Source: Gemmatimonadota bacterium
GTDB lineage: Bacteria; Latescibacterota; UBA2968; UBA8231
NCBI GenBank assembly: GCA_018672475.1
Contig: JABHFS010000120.1
Span: 83,664-147,663 of the forward strand
Direction of reading: 5' to 3'
Length of the DNA: 64,000 bases
Made by a program: the position numbers and the translations under genes. Below, one piece after another: positions 44,942-56,047 of the stretch. The first letter of the stretch is position 1. Each line of letters starts with the position of its first letter. Under the pieces are notes generated by a model, which saw only the letters and a program-made list of their open reading frames with translations, searched no databases and had not been told where the DNA came from.

Positions 44942-46095
44942 CTGGCTCCTTTATTCGCCCTTGAGCGCAATTCGGTAGAGCTGATATCCACGCGAAAATC
45001 CTCTTCTGGAATCGCAGCGAAAAGCGCCGCGAACCCGGCGGGTACATCTATATCAGCCAATGCCAGATACTTCCCCTCTTGCAGGCGCCCCGCGACCCAA
45101 AAGCAATGCTCTCCCGCTCTGAATTCTTCCAGTGCCGTGACCATACCCTGCTCGCCCCCTTCGTAATATTTACCCTGTAAAAGCCTTGTCGCCGTATCGT
45201 AACCGATCGCGAAATGACACCCACTAAAGAGCCGGGCCTTTTGCAGGAAAGTCGGCGCCCTAGTCATGATGACAGAAAAGCGTCCACGCATTGCCGCGAG
45301 ACGGCCTTCGATATCTACTCTCTGTAAGGACGGCTTATCGACATTTTCAACGGAGAGTTCCAAACTCGGCCGACGCCCACTTAATCGTCCCGCAGCAACG
45401 GCGAGGCGTTCGTGCCCTTCGTGCAAGGGATTAAAGGACCCAGGAAAGAGCAAGCGACTACCGCGCTCTACTTCGGATGCCCATACCCCATCAAGCCCGA
45501 ATTCGACAAGTTCTATATCGCCCGTCACCAACAGCCCCAATGGGTCCTGCAATGACAGGGTATGCCGAGAGCATTTGACGTAATCGGGCAGGGGCGACGA
45601 AATGGCCTCTGCACCGCAAGCTTCGGCCAAGACGGCCAAGACGAAACGACTGAGCCCCTCTTCTTGCGCCAAGCGATCGGCAGCCCCTTTCTCAAAATGC
45701 AAATCGAATAATCTATATTCTTGTGGCAGACGCAATGCGATATAAGCCCGGTCCTCTCCCCTCCGCGACCGACTCGTCGCCAAAGCCGCCGTTACACCCA
45801 CCCCGACGATTCCCTCCTCCACCCCGGTAAATCTCCGGGCCCTGACAAAAGCCCTGTCCGCCATATCCCGTGCCGTTTGCGCGGTCACCCGATGGGGACC
45901 AGCCGACCCCAAATAAGCCGCCAAGGCCTCTTCTCGATAAGGCACTTGCACTTCTATCACCGAAGCCGATGCCCCGGGATGGTTGAGCAACCAACTCACC
46001 AGTTCGCCCCCGCCGCCCGTAGCAGCCAGGGCCAATTGGCCACCACCTTGCAATAGGGATTCGACCTGCTGCCAAATATCTCGATCGACACGCAA
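44938..46095 (-). CDS. CinA-like/nucleotidyltransferase fusion protein
   Basis: 385 aa. Residues about 1-160 resemble the CinA/PncC nucleotide-amidase domain (LALAATGGGGELVSWLLNHPGAS, GVGVTAALATSRSRRGEDRAYIAL), but the usual ESCTGG nucleophile segment reads AATGGGG. Residues about 215-380 are a NadD-type adenylyltransferase with LLFPGSFNPLHEGHERL (GxFxPxHxGH) and VDISSTELRSRA (ISSTxxR). It could adenylate nicotinamide mononucleotides or a related substrate. Start TTG 46095 is the first possible codon after an in-frame stop, and its ribosome-binding site is weak. The last gene of this operon is nnrDE, supporting a role in pyridine-nucleotide metabolism. Confidence 0.8.
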   Translation of the reverse strand: MRVDRDIWQQVESLLQGGGQLALAATGGGGELVSWLLNHPGASASVIEVQVPYREEALAAYLGSAGPHRVTAQTARDMADRAFVRARRFTGVEEGIVGVGVTAALATSRSRRGEDRAYIALRLPQEYRLFDLHFEKGAADRLAQEEGLSRFVLAVLAEACGAEAISSPLPDYVKCSRHTLSLQDPLGLLVTGDIELVEFGLDGVWASEVERGSRLLFPGSFNPLHEGHERLAVAAGRLSGRRPSLELSVENVDKPSLQRVDIEGRLAAMRGRFSVIMTRAPTFLQKARLFSGCHFAIGYDTATRLLQGKYYEGGEQGMVTALEEFRAGEHCFWVAGRLQEGKYLALADIDVPAGFAALFAAIPEEDFRVDISSTELRSRANKGAR

Positions 46096-46100
46096 TTATT

Positions 46101-47516
46101 TTAACCCGCGAAAAAATCGATAGCGCTACGGATACCCCACCCCATCAAGAAGAGCCCGCTGAGCACATTGAGACACACTAACGGCCAGCCCATCCGCAAA
46201 GGCTTTGGCAAGAAACGGCGATCGGTCCAGACCATCAGCAGACACCAGAGACCACAAGTGAGCACCCCGCCAAAAATCGCCGCCGGAGTTACGATCGTCA
46301 CTGGGTTTCCACCCATCCACATAATCGCTACGCCGCCTATTCCGCAATAGCCCACGACCCAAGGCCGCAAACTATCCACAGACGCCTCACGCACCCGGCG
46401 AACGATCGGCCGGAAACATTCGTGGGTCGTGCGGGCATAGAGTTCGTAAGCCGCCAGAATCGTGCCGAAGAACGCGGTAAATACGCCAAACTGATATAAG
46501 TAGACCAACGCCGGATGCATGCGAACGAGAAAATCAGCCTGCACCGAAAGCAATTGCATACCCTCCGGCACTATATGTTGAGGCCGCAGTACCGCCGCGC
46601 CCAAAATCACAAAAGCCATCGTAAAGATGACCACGCAGGCGAAGGAGACCGAAGAATCGATCATTGGTGCGCGCAACCAAGCTTTTCCCAGATTGACATT
46701 AGCTGTATCGGCTGCAATCTCAACCCCGTCAGCCGTATCTTCCACCTTACGTCCCATCAACCCCCAAGCCTTTTCCCGCAGCATGCCGATATAACCGAAA
46801 TAATCCTGCGTGCCACCACCGATCGCCCCCAAATAAACGCCCATTTCGACAATCGCCGACCGCGCCGCCACCGCTGGGTATTTACTCACTAGCCAGGGTT
46901 CGTATGCTGGTATCTTCGGCACGATTGTGCCCATAAGGACCGCTAGCCAATCCGGTTGTGACGCCGCCGCCGCGGTCAGGATCGAAAGCAATAATACACT
47001 GACTACGATCGTTTGAAATTTCTCCAATGACCCATAGCTCTGAATCATGGTAATCGCGATAGCCAAGACTACAAAAGCCGTTCCCCAAACTCGGGCGTCA
47101 CCCCATATATCGAGCCCCTCGAAACCCAGGATCCAAACCGTTAGTCCCCCGAGCATTTTGGGCAACCCAGACAGCCAAAGCGGAAAACAGAGCACCGTCA
47201 TAATTGCCAAGAGCCATACCGCCCACCCCTGCGGTCCGGGCAAATATTTCCAGCGCTCGATCGGATGCTCACCGGTCAGTGTGATATAACGCGCCGCAGT
47301 GTAGACCTGCACGAATTTCATCAGCCCCCCACCGACAAAACACCACAGCATCGCATAACCGAACACCGCCCCGCCGCGCGAGGCAAAAACCGTTTCGCCG
47401 CTGCCGATCGTCACTGAGGCAATAATCGCACCAGGCCCAAAAATACGCAGTATGGCACCAAAACCGCGCGCCTTTAGCTCGTCGCTGAGTTCGGGATAGC
47501 GCATCGCTTCGCTCAT
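46101..47516 (-). CDS. Nramp-related transporter lacking the metal-binding motifs
   Basis: 471 aa with about 11-12 membrane segments. The N-terminus (FGPGAIIASVTIGSGETVFASRGGAVFGYAMLW) aligns with Nramp TM1, but the metal-coordinating DPGN is replaced by GSGE. The TM6 MPH motif appears as a GGGT stretch in LGAIGGGTQDYFGY. It is therefore probably a divergent Nramp-superfamily carrier, perhaps for a different cation or an organic solute. GGAG precedes ATG 47516. It is 5 nt upstream of the CinA/nucleotidyltransferase fusion and heads the five-gene run. Confidence 0.78.
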   Translation of the reverse strand: MSEAMRYPELSDELKARGFGAILRIFGPGAIIASVTIGSGETVFASRGGAVFGYAMLWCFVGGGLMKFVQVYTAARYITLTGEHPIERWKYLPGPQGWAVWLLAIMTVLCFPLWLSGLPKMLGGLTVWILGFEGLDIWGDARVWGTAFVVLAIAITMIQSYGSLEKFQTIVVSVLLLSILTAAAASQPDWLAVLMGTIVPKIPAYEPWLVSKYPAVAARSAIVEMGVYLGAIGGGTQDYFGYIGMLREKAWGLMGRKVEDTADGVEIAADTANVNLGKAWLRAPMIDSSVSFACVVIFTMAFVILGAAVLRPQHIVPEGMQLLSVQADFLVRMHPALVYLYQFGVFTAFFGTILAAYELYARTTHECFRPIVRRVREASVDSLRPWVVGYCGIGGVAIMWMGGNPVTIVTPAAIFGGVLTCGLWCLLMVWTDRRFLPKPLRMGWPLVCLNVLSGLFLMGWGIRSAIDFFAG

Positions 47517-47583
47517 GAAAATAGCTCCTTATTCTCGCGTTGATTGCCCGTATGATATCGCTCAACCTACTGCTTGTCAAATA

Positions 47584-47596
47584 GTTGTGACACAAC
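47584..47596. promoter_or_regulatory. Short palindrome between divergent Nramp-like gene and galU
   Basis: GTTGTGACACAAC is a perfect 6-bp inverted repeat around one central base in a 113-bp divergent promoter region. Possible operator; short enough to be chance. Confidence 0.35.
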
Positions 47597-47629
47597 CATA
47601 TTCTACGTTTTCACCACCGGGAGAGTTAA

Positions 47630-48544
47630 ATGAGCATCAGCAAGGCCATCGCGCCGGTAGCCGGCTTGGGCACCCGGCTGCTGCCCACGACCAAAGTCCT
47701 GCCCAAAGAAATGCTGCCGGTCGGCAGGCTACCCGTCATCCACCACGTCGTCGAAGAATTGATCGCCGCCGGCATTCGCCAAATCCTCTTTGTCACCGCA
47801 GGCAATAAGGGCGCAATCGAGGACCATTTTGACGAGGGGTCCGAACTGATGCGCCGCCTCGAAGCAGAACAGCACGAATTGCTGGAGACCTGTCGTTTCC
47901 AATACCGCGACAGGGGCGTTGAGTTTTTCTCCGTGCGCCAACGCATCGCCCCCGGGCAAAACAAACCCGCCGGCACCGGCGATGCCGTCGCCGCGGGCGA
48001 AGCCTTCGTCGGCGACGAGCCCTTTGTGGTAGCCTTCGGCGACAGTATCGTGCGCACCCGCGCGGGCAAGCCCCTGCTGCAAAGAATGATCGCATCGCAT
48101 CGCGAGCACAACTCCGCCTGCACCATTGGCGCCTATCCAGTGTCCGACGAACTCGTCCACCACTATGGCATTCTGATACCCGAAACAAGCAATACGACCG
48201 ACAGCAAGCTGACCGGCATCCTCGAAAAACCACGTCCCGAACAGACGACAAGCCGCCTAGCCATCAGCGCCCGCTATATCTTTTCTCCCGACATTTTCAA
48301 CCGCATCCGCACTACCTCCCCTTCTTCCAGCGGAGAAATCTATCTTACCGACGCGATCGAAGCCTTGATCTCAGCAGGAGAAATGGTGCGCGCGGTCTGT
48401 TTAAGCAAAGACGAAAAACGCTGCGACATCGGCAATCATCTGGCTTATTTTCAGACCTTTGTAGACTACGCGCTCGACGATCCAGAATGGGGGGAGCAAA
48501 TCCGCACCTACATGCAGCAAAAGCTAACCGAGAACCGATCTTGA
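47630..48544 (+). CDS. galU: UTP-glucose-1-phosphate uridylyltransferase
   Basis: 304 aa. Makes UDP-glucose for envelope polysaccharides and trehalose-type sugars. Motifs: KAIAPVAGLGTRLLPTTKVLPKEMLPV (nucleotide-binding signature and catalytic Lys), LPVIHHVVEELIAAGI, GTGDAVAAGEAFVGDEPFVVAFGDSI and GILEKPRPEQT. GGAG before the ATG. Its stop overlaps the -35 of the next promoter. Confidence 0.95.
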   Translation: MSISKAIAPVAGLGTRLLPTTKVLPKEMLPVGRLPVIHHVVEELIAAGIRQILFVTAGNKGAIEDHFDEGSELMRRLEAEQHELLETCRFQYRDRGVEFFSVRQRIAPGQNKPAGTGDAVAAGEAFVGDEPFVVAFGDSIVRTRAGKPLLQRMIASHREHNSACTIGAYPVSDELVHHYGILIPETSNTTDSKLTGILEKPRPEQTTSRLAISARYIFSPDIFNRIRTTSPSSSGEIYLTDAIEALISAGEMVRAVCLSKDEKRCDIGNHLAYFQTFVDYALDDPEWGEQIRTYMQQKLTENRS

Positions 48545-48568
48545 CAACCTCTTACAAATCCCTATCTT
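48541..48568 (+). promoter_or_regulatory. Candidate promoter of the siroheme reductase gene
   Basis: TTGACA overlapping the galU stop, 16-nt spacer, TATCTT. The same arrangement recurs upstream of the ferredoxin gene. Confidence 0.55.
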
Positions 48569-48634
48569 AGGTGCCAATTCAGACTAAGCCAATATAATAG
48601 TTCTCCCAACAACCACCTAGAGGCGGTTCAATAC

Positions 48635-50881
<2,247 letters not shown>

Positions 50882-50883
50882 AA

Positions 50884-51471
50884 ATGGGACTTATGCAAGA
50901 ATTACAGCGCATCAATATCAAAATGTACCTCGAAGACCCCGAGGCCCTCTCTGCCGAGGAGGCTTTCCGGGTATTCAATAGCTGGATCCCGACCACTCCC
51001 GACGAGGTCCTTATCGACGTCGCCGATTACAGCCACGTGCCCGAAGGACCGGTGACCTTGCTCGTCGGACATGAGGCCAACTACAGCCTCGATAACGACC
51101 ATGCGGAACCCGGGTTGCTCTACTCGCGTAAACGACCGGCCGAAGGCGACCTATCTGCCCGCCTCTCAAGCGCACTACAAGCCGTAATTAAAGCCTGTCA
51201 GCGCCTTGAATCCGAGCCAAGCCTCGACGGCAAAGTCAAGTTTCGCGGCGGCGATATCCTGCTCGTAGCCAACGACCGCCTCAACGCGACCAATGACGAA
51301 GAGGGCGAAAACGCCTTACGGGCAGAACTTGAGCCCGTGCTCGCCAAGCTCTTCGCCGGCGCTTCCTTTGCGATAGAACGCGATACAACCTCGCAATTGC
51401 GGCTCAACCTGAGGGTACGGTGCGATACCAACGCCAACGCTGCGACACTGCTGAGCAATCTCGCAGCTTGA
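50884..51471 (+). CDS. Uncharacterised partner of the siroheme reductase
   Basis: 195 aa, family not recognised. Soluble, acidic, no signal or membrane segment; begins MGLMQELQRINIKMYLEDP and contains HVPEGPVTLLVGHEANYSLDN and LLYSRKRPAEGDLSARL. It lies 2 nt after the reductase and just before the ferredoxin, so it likely helps assemble, regulate or feed electrons to the reductase. No cysteine cluster is apparent. Confidence 0.75.
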   Translation: MGLMQELQRINIKMYLEDPEALSAEEAFRVFNSWIPTTPDEVLIDVADYSHVPEGPVTLLVGHEANYSLDNDHAEPGLLYSRKRPAEGDLSARLSSALQAVIKACQRLESEPSLDGKVKFRGGDILLVANDRLNATNDEEGENALRAELEPVLAKLFAGASFAIERDTTSQLRLNLRVRCDTNANAATLLSNLAA

Positions 51472-51495
51472 CAAGCTCAAGGTGCCCCCTATCTT
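51468..51495 (+). promoter_or_regulatory. Candidate promoter of the ferredoxin gene
   Basis: TTGACA overlapping the upstream stop, 16-nt spacer, TATCTT; 52 nt before the ferredoxin ATG. It matches the pattern before the siroheme reductase. Confidence 0.55.
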
Positions 51496-51546
51496 TTCGA
51501 TAATTAATAACTACACCTATAAACAGCGACTTATCAGGAGAAATCC

Positions 51547-51861
51547 ATGGCCTATTATATTACCGAAACCTGCATCGACGTAAAAGACAAGGCCTGCGTT
51601 GAGGTTTGCCCCGTTGATTGCATCCATCCCATCGACGGCGAAGGCGAACCCATGCTCTACATCGACCCCGATGAGTGCATTGACTGTGGCGCCTGCGAGC
51701 CTGAATGCCCGGTTGAGGCCATCTTCGCCGAAGAAGACATGCCCGAAGATCAGGGCCGTTTTGTCGATATCAACACCAAGTATTTCGAATTGCGCGATAA
51801 TGGCGAAGAATGGACGCAATGGAAACAAGAGCACTCCGCCGACTTTGAAAAGAAAAGCTGA
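51547..51861 (+). CDS. fdxA: 7Fe (3Fe-4S + 4Fe-4S) ferredoxin
   Basis: 104 aa. First cluster region CIDVKDKACVEVCPVDCI and second CIDCGACEPECPVEAI are the FdxA-type arrangement, followed by a C-terminal extension of about 45 aa. It is probably the electron donor to the siroheme reductase immediately upstream. AGGAG precedes the ATG. It ends at a strong terminator. Confidence 0.93.
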   Translation: MAYYITETCIDVKDKACVEVCPVDCIHPIDGEGEPMLYIDPDECIDCGACEPECPVEAIFAEEDMPEDQGRFVDINTKYFELRDNGEEWTQWKQEHSADFEKKS

Positions 51862-51887
51862 GTAATCGCTCAAGACTGGCTTACAGG

Positions 51888-51919
51888 CCGGGATACCCCC
51901 AGGGGTATCCCGGTTTTTT
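51888..51919 (+). terminator. Intrinsic terminator after the ferredoxin gene
   Basis: CCGGGATACCCC/GGGGTATCCCGG 12-bp stem with a 2-nt loop followed by six Ts. Confidence 0.9.
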
Positions 51920-51991
51920 CACGCTTGACGATTCCTAGATCAAACCGCTTATTTTTTTCTCCCTTACGAAGCTTTATTGGAGATGTTATAT

Positions 51992-53026
51992 ATGGCGAGA
52001 ACTAACGCAAAGAAAAAACCAAGTAAGAAAAAAGCCCGGGGCAAAAAAGTTAAAGCCGCCACGCTCAGGGTAGATGCCGACAAACTCTGGTTCATGTACC
52101 GCAAAATGTCGGAAATTCGCCTCTTTGAGGAACGCGTCTGGGATGTGTATACCCGCGGCCTGATGCCCGGGTTAGCGCACCTATATATCGGCGAAGAAGC
52201 CGTAGCGGTCGGAACCTGCACCGCCCTGCGAGACGACGACTATATTACCAGCACCCACCGCGGGCACGGTCACTGTTTGGCCAAGGGCGGAAAGCTCGAC
52301 CGCATGATGGCCGAGATCATGGGCAAAGAAGCCGGCTATTGCCGCGGCAAGGGCGGCTCGATGCATATCGCCGACATGTCGGTCGGCATATTGGGAGCCA
52401 ATGGCATTGTCGGCGGCGGGTTCGGCATCTGCACCGGTGCCGGTCTCTCGGCCAAACTGCGCGGCACCGACCAGGTTGGCGTCTGCTTCTTCGGCGACGG
52501 CGCCTCCAACCAGGGCATTATGCTCGAAACCATCAATATGGCCGCGGTGTGGAACCTGCCGGTCATCTACGTTTGCGAAAACAACCAATATGGTGAACAT
52601 ACGCCCTACCAAGACGTAACCGGCGTCGAAGATATCGCCGATCGCGCCAAGGGCATGGGCCTAGAAGGTGTTATCGCCGACGGCACGGATGTCCTGGAGA
52701 TGTACGACGCAGTTTCCGCCGCCGTCGCCAAGGCGCGCAAGGGAGACGGCCCAACGCTGATCGAGGCCAAAACCTATCGGCACCATGGGCATCACGTCGG
52801 CGATGCGCAAACCTACCGCACCCGCGACGAAGTCAGTTGGTGGGCCGACAATAAGGATCCTATCCGCCTGCTCGGTAAGTATATGATCGCCAACAAAGTC
52901 GCCAAACAAGCCGAACTCGACACGCTCTACGAGCAGGTCGACGAAGAAGTCCTAGCGGCAATCGAATTCGGCAAAGACGCTCCTTTCCCCCCACCAGAAC
53001 AAGCGTTTGAGGATATATATGCCTGA
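51992..53026 (+). CDS. TPP-dependent 2-oxoacid/acetoin dehydrogenase E1, alpha subunit
   Basis: 344 aa from ATG 51992 (GGAG upstream; TTG 51977 rejected). It decarboxylates a 2-oxo acid or acetoin with thiamine diphosphate. TPP motif GDGASNQGIMLETINMAAVWNLPVIYVCENN spans about 165-195; STHRGHGHCLAKGG and RGKGGSMHI are typical of pyruvate/acetoin E1 alpha. The first 30 residues are an unusual Lys/Arg-rich tail (KKKPSKKKARGKKVKAA). It overlaps the beta subunit by 8 nt. No E2 or E3 gene is nearby. Confidence 0.9.
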   Translation: MARTNAKKKPSKKKARGKKVKAATLRVDADKLWFMYRKMSEIRLFEERVWDVYTRGLMPGLAHLYIGEEAVAVGTCTALRDDDYITSTHRGHGHCLAKGGKLDRMMAEIMGKEAGYCRGKGGSMHIADMSVGILGANGIVGGGFGICTGAGLSAKLRGTDQVGVCFFGDGASNQGIMLETINMAAVWNLPVIYVCENNQYGEHTPYQDVTGVEDIADRAKGMGLEGVIADGTDVLEMYDAVSAAVAKARKGDGPTLIEAKTYRHHGHHVGDAQTYRTRDEVSWWADNKDPIRLLGKYMIANKVAKQAELDTLYEQVDEEVLAAIEFGKDAPFPPPEQAFEDIYA

Positions 53027-54002
53027 TCGGGAAATGTTGTTTAGAGAAGCTATTAGCCTAGCCACCGCCGAAGAAATGCGCCGCGACGATACAATCTTCG
53101 TCATGGGCGAGGATGTCGGCGCTTCCGGCGGCATCTTCAAATGCTGCGAGGGCCTGTTCGATGAATTCGGCAGCGAACGCGTCATAGACACCCCCATCGC
53201 CGAAGCCGGTTATATCGGACTCGGCGTCGGAGCGGCCATGACGGGCATGCGCCCCTTGGCCGAGTTGATGTTCGGGGATTTCTCCCTGTTGACCATGGAC
53301 CAAATCGTCAACCAGGCCGCTAAAATTCGTTATATGTCCGGCGGCCAGTGCAAAGTGCCGCTGACGATCCGCCTGTCTATGGGCGCCGGCCGCTCTTCGG
53401 CCGCACAGCATTCCCAGAGCTTGCACGCACTTTTCGCTCATATTCCCGGGCTTAAAGTTGCCTTGCCCTCGACACCGCGCGATGCCAAGGGCTTGCTCAA
53501 GACCGCGCTTCGCGACGACAATCCGGTATTGTTCTTCGAAGATAAAATGATGTACAACGATTCCGGGGCCGTACCTGAAGAGGATGATTTTCTAATTCCC
53601 TTCGGCGAAGCCGAAATAAAGCGCCCCGGCGACGACCTGACCATTGTCGCCACATCGAGTATGGTCATCGCAGCGCTCGAAGCCGCCGAGCAACTCGCAG
53701 CCCAGGGGTTGGAAGCCGAAGTAATCGACCCGCGGACCTTGGTGCCATTAGACAAGGAAACACTGCTCGCTTCTGTCCGAAAAACCGGCTACGCCTTAGT
53801 GGTTGACGAGGGTGTCGAGCGCTATGGCGCCAGCGCCGAACTGGCGGCAATCCTCAATGCCGAGGCCTTTGATTACCTCGACGCGCCCGTGCTGCGCATC
53901 GGTGCCGCCGATGTACCCATCCCCTTCAGCCCGCCACTCGAACTGCGCACCATCCCCAACGTAGAGCAGATCGTCGAGACCGTGCTGTCGCAGCGGCGTT
54001 AG
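53019..54002 (+). CDS. TPP-dependent 2-oxoacid/acetoin dehydrogenase E1, beta subunit
   Basis: 327 aa from ATG 53019, with GAGG upstream, overlapping the alpha stop by 8 nt. Transketolase-like pyrimidine-binding half: MGEDVGASGGIFK, IDTPIAEAGYIGLGVGAAMTGMRPLAELMFGDF, and C-terminal EVIDPRTLVPLDKETLLASVRKTG. It forms an alpha2-beta2 E1 with the upstream product. An SDR gene follows 2 nt later, suggesting that the product or substrate is a ketone/diol or an acyl chain. Confidence 0.92.
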   Translation: MPDREMLFREAISLATAEEMRRDDTIFVMGEDVGASGGIFKCCEGLFDEFGSERVIDTPIAEAGYIGLGVGAAMTGMRPLAELMFGDFSLLTMDQIVNQAAKIRYMSGGQCKVPLTIRLSMGAGRSSAAQHSQSLHALFAHIPGLKVALPSTPRDAKGLLKTALRDDNPVLFFEDKMMYNDSGAVPEEDDFLIPFGEAEIKRPGDDLTIVATSSMVIAALEAAEQLAAQGLEAEVIDPRTLVPLDKETLLASVRKTGYALVVDEGVERYGASAELAAILNAEAFDYLDAPVLRIGAADVPIPFSPPLELRTIPNVEQIVETVLSQRR

Positions 54003-54004
54003 GC

Positions 54005-54910
54005 ATGGTGCGCCCGGTCTGCCTAGTTACAGGGTCTTCAAGCGGTATCGGCGCCGCCATCGTTGACCAGTTCGCCGCGCGTGGCTACGACGTCGTCGTA
54101 CACTACAACTCCGGCGCTGATCGCGCCGAAGAGATCGCAGCCACACTGCGCGAAAAACACGATTGTGAGGCCTTGGTTCTCGGCGCCGACCTCTCGCAAC
54201 CGGACGCCCCCTTCGAACTGGTCGACCGAACCTTCGCCCACTATGGCCGTTTGCATGTGGTCGTCAGCAATAGCGGCGTGGCCAACTACGTCCAGGACGA
54301 AAAAGGCCAGCTCGCCCGCTACCGCTTTAGCGAAACCCCCATTGAGCACCTCGACAAAGAGATGGATCGCGTTCTCAGCCTCAACCTTATGGGAGCTTAT
54401 CGCCTGGCCCAACGTGCACTCGGCACCATGACCGAAATCGCCAAAAAAGAGACCGAGCCCGCCCACCGCAGCATTCTCTTTATTACCTCGATCTCTGATA
54501 TCGCCCCCGAGAGCACGCGCATCCCCTATGGGGTGAGCAAGGCTGGCCTCAACCACGCCGTCCTAGGTGCCGCCTTCGACGGAGGCCCTTACAATATCAC
54601 AGTAAACGCCCTGCGCCCTGGAGTCATAGATACCCCCCTTACCGCCCGCCCTTCCGGCGTGGAGGACCCAGCCACGGGCCGCGAATTCACCGTAGCGGAA
54701 ACCTATGGTCTAATGGCGGAAGGCGGCGCGCAACCCATTCGCCGCATCGGCGAGCCTGAGGATATCGCCTTCGCCGCCTACGCCTTTACGCAAATTCCAT
54801 ATATGACCGGCCAATTCGTCGCCGTAGACGGCGGTTTTACTTTGCCCGGCAATTTCCCAAATCGCGAGCTTTTTTTGCAGGAAGGACTGCGCAAGCGACA
54901 ACAGCAATAA
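54005..54910 (+). CDS. Short-chain dehydrogenase/reductase (FabG-like)
   Basis: 301 aa, classical SDR. NAD(P)-binding CLVTGSSSGIGAAIV, structural NSGV, catalytic Ser in ITSISDI and YGVSK (Tyr and Lys), then VNALRPGVIDTPL and a C-terminal TGQFVAVDGGF. It is about 40-50 residues longer than typical FabG, mostly before the catalytic Ser and at the tail. As third gene of the E1 operon it may reduce the carbonyl product. Substrate unknown. Confidence 0.88.
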   Translation: MVRPVCLVTGSSSGIGAAIVDQFAARGYDVVVHYNSGADRAEEIAATLREKHDCEALVLGADLSQPDAPFELVDRTFAHYGRLHVVVSNSGVANYVQDEKGQLARYRFSETPIEHLDKEMDRVLSLNLMGAYRLAQRALGTMTEIAKKETEPAHRSILFITSISDIAPESTRIPYGVSKAGLNHAVLGAAFDGGPYNITVNALRPGVIDTPLTARPSGVEDPATGREFTVAETYGLMAEGGAQPIRRIGEPEDIAFAAYAFTQIPYMTGQFVAVDGGFTLPGNFPNRELFLQEGLRKRQQQ

Positions 54911-54926
54911 GCACCGCAAGAACACA

Positions 54927-54965
54927 AATAGCCCGCACTTTTCATCAGTGCGGGCTATTTTTTTT
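54927..54965 (+). terminator. Intrinsic terminator after the E1/SDR operon
   Basis: AATAGCCCGCACT/AGTGCGGGCTATT 13-bp stem, 7-nt loop, then a run of eight Ts. It also serves the convergent ABC gene weakly. Confidence 0.92.
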
Positions 54966-54981
54966 GGTATTTAAGCTCGTT

Positions 54982-55734
54982 TTAGTGTTCGCTGATACTC
55001 CCAATCTGAATCTCGATATCATCGCGATTGGCGACCTTCTCCATTTGCCCATCGCGAATCCAAGCCATTCGATCAGCCGCGGTGAGCATCTTATCATCAT
55101 GAGTCACCGTGATAATTGTCGTGCCCATTTCCTCTTGCAAGCTCTTCATATAATCGATGATCTCTTGACCGGTATTGCTATCGAGGTTACCCGTCGGCTC
55201 GTCAGCGAGAATAATCCGCGGCTTATTTACAAAGGCCCGTGCGATGGCCACGCGCTGCTGTTGGCCCCCCGAAAGTTCTGAAGGGATATGATGGGCTCGC
55301 TCGTCCAACCCGACGATTCTCAGACATTCCATCGCCCTTTCTTCACCTTCTTCAGTCGTCATCCCGGCGAATACCGTGGGCAAGGATACGTTCATCAATG
55401 CACTCATCACCGGTAAGAGATTATACGTCTGAAAAATATAACCCAACTCAAAACACCGCACAGCGGCCAATTGCGGTGGACTAAGTGCAGCCAAATTAAT
55501 CCCCTCAATCAACACCTCACCACCCGTTGGGGACTGTAGCGCGCCAATCATATTGAAAAGCGTGCTCTTACCCGAGCCCGAAGGCCCCATGATGGCAAAA
55601 AACTCATTCTCGTATACTTGCACGCTCAAACCGCGCAACGCATAAACATGCGTCGATTCGTCGCGATTCTTGGCATTGTACACCATTTCCACGTCTTGCA
55701 CGTCGACGATTACACTGCGGCTACTTTCTGACAT
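54982..55734 (-). CDS. ABC transporter ATP-binding protein (LolD/MacB-like)
   Basis: 250 aa. Walker [11 protein letters not shown]-loop [16 protein letters not shown], signature [15 protein letters not shown], Walker [13 protein letters not shown] and switch His in TVTHDD. The sequence style ([22 protein letters not shown]) is that of the lipoprotein-export/MacB/FtsE group. No FtsX/MacB-type permease is adjacent, so its membrane partner is encoded elsewhere. Confidence 0.92.
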   Translation of the reverse strand: MSESSRSVIVDVQDVEMVYNAKNRDESTHVYALRGLSVQVYENEFFAIMGPSGSGKSTLFNMIGALQSPTGGEVLIEGINLAALSPPQLAAVRCFELGYIFQTYNLLPVMSALMNVSLPTVFAGMTTEEGEERAMECLRIVGLDERAHHIPSELSGGQQQRVAIARAFVNKPRIILADEPTGNLDSNTGQEIIDYMKSLQEEMGTTIITVTHDDKMLTAADRMAWIRDGQMEKVANRDDIEIQIGSISEH

Positions 55735-55948
55735 AAGCCCCTGTGCTCCTTAACCTGTTCTCTGCTTTATAAATACACTAGTATTTTAAAATTGAGTGGT
55801 TCCAATCTAAGATCGGAAATCCCGCAAGTCAAATACGCACGAGCGATTTTACACCTTTTCAAGGCCTCGTTTAAAAATAAATTAGCAATAAAGTCGCAAA
55901 AATCTAAATAACCGTGTTAAGGCGCCGATAATACTAACAAGAAATCAC
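55735..55948. other. AT-rich divergent intergenic region
   Basis: AT-rich stretch between the ABC gene (minus) and the MerR/receiver gene (plus). Apart from the promoter at 55949-55978 I see no gene, strong hairpin or repeat. Confidence 0.5.
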
Positions 55949-55978
55949 TTGACGCTATACGCTACTATTTAGTATAAT
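55949..55978 (+). promoter_or_regulatory. Sigma-70-type promoter of the MerR-HTH/receiver gene
   Basis: TTGACG (5 of 6), 18-nt spacer, perfect TATAAT, about 70 nt upstream of the ATG. Confidence 0.72.
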
Positions 55979-56047
55979 ATTTTCACATACTACAGAGTTG
56001 GGTTTCTACAAGCCCAAAATCTGGCAACCTAAGGCCAGGAGTGCATC

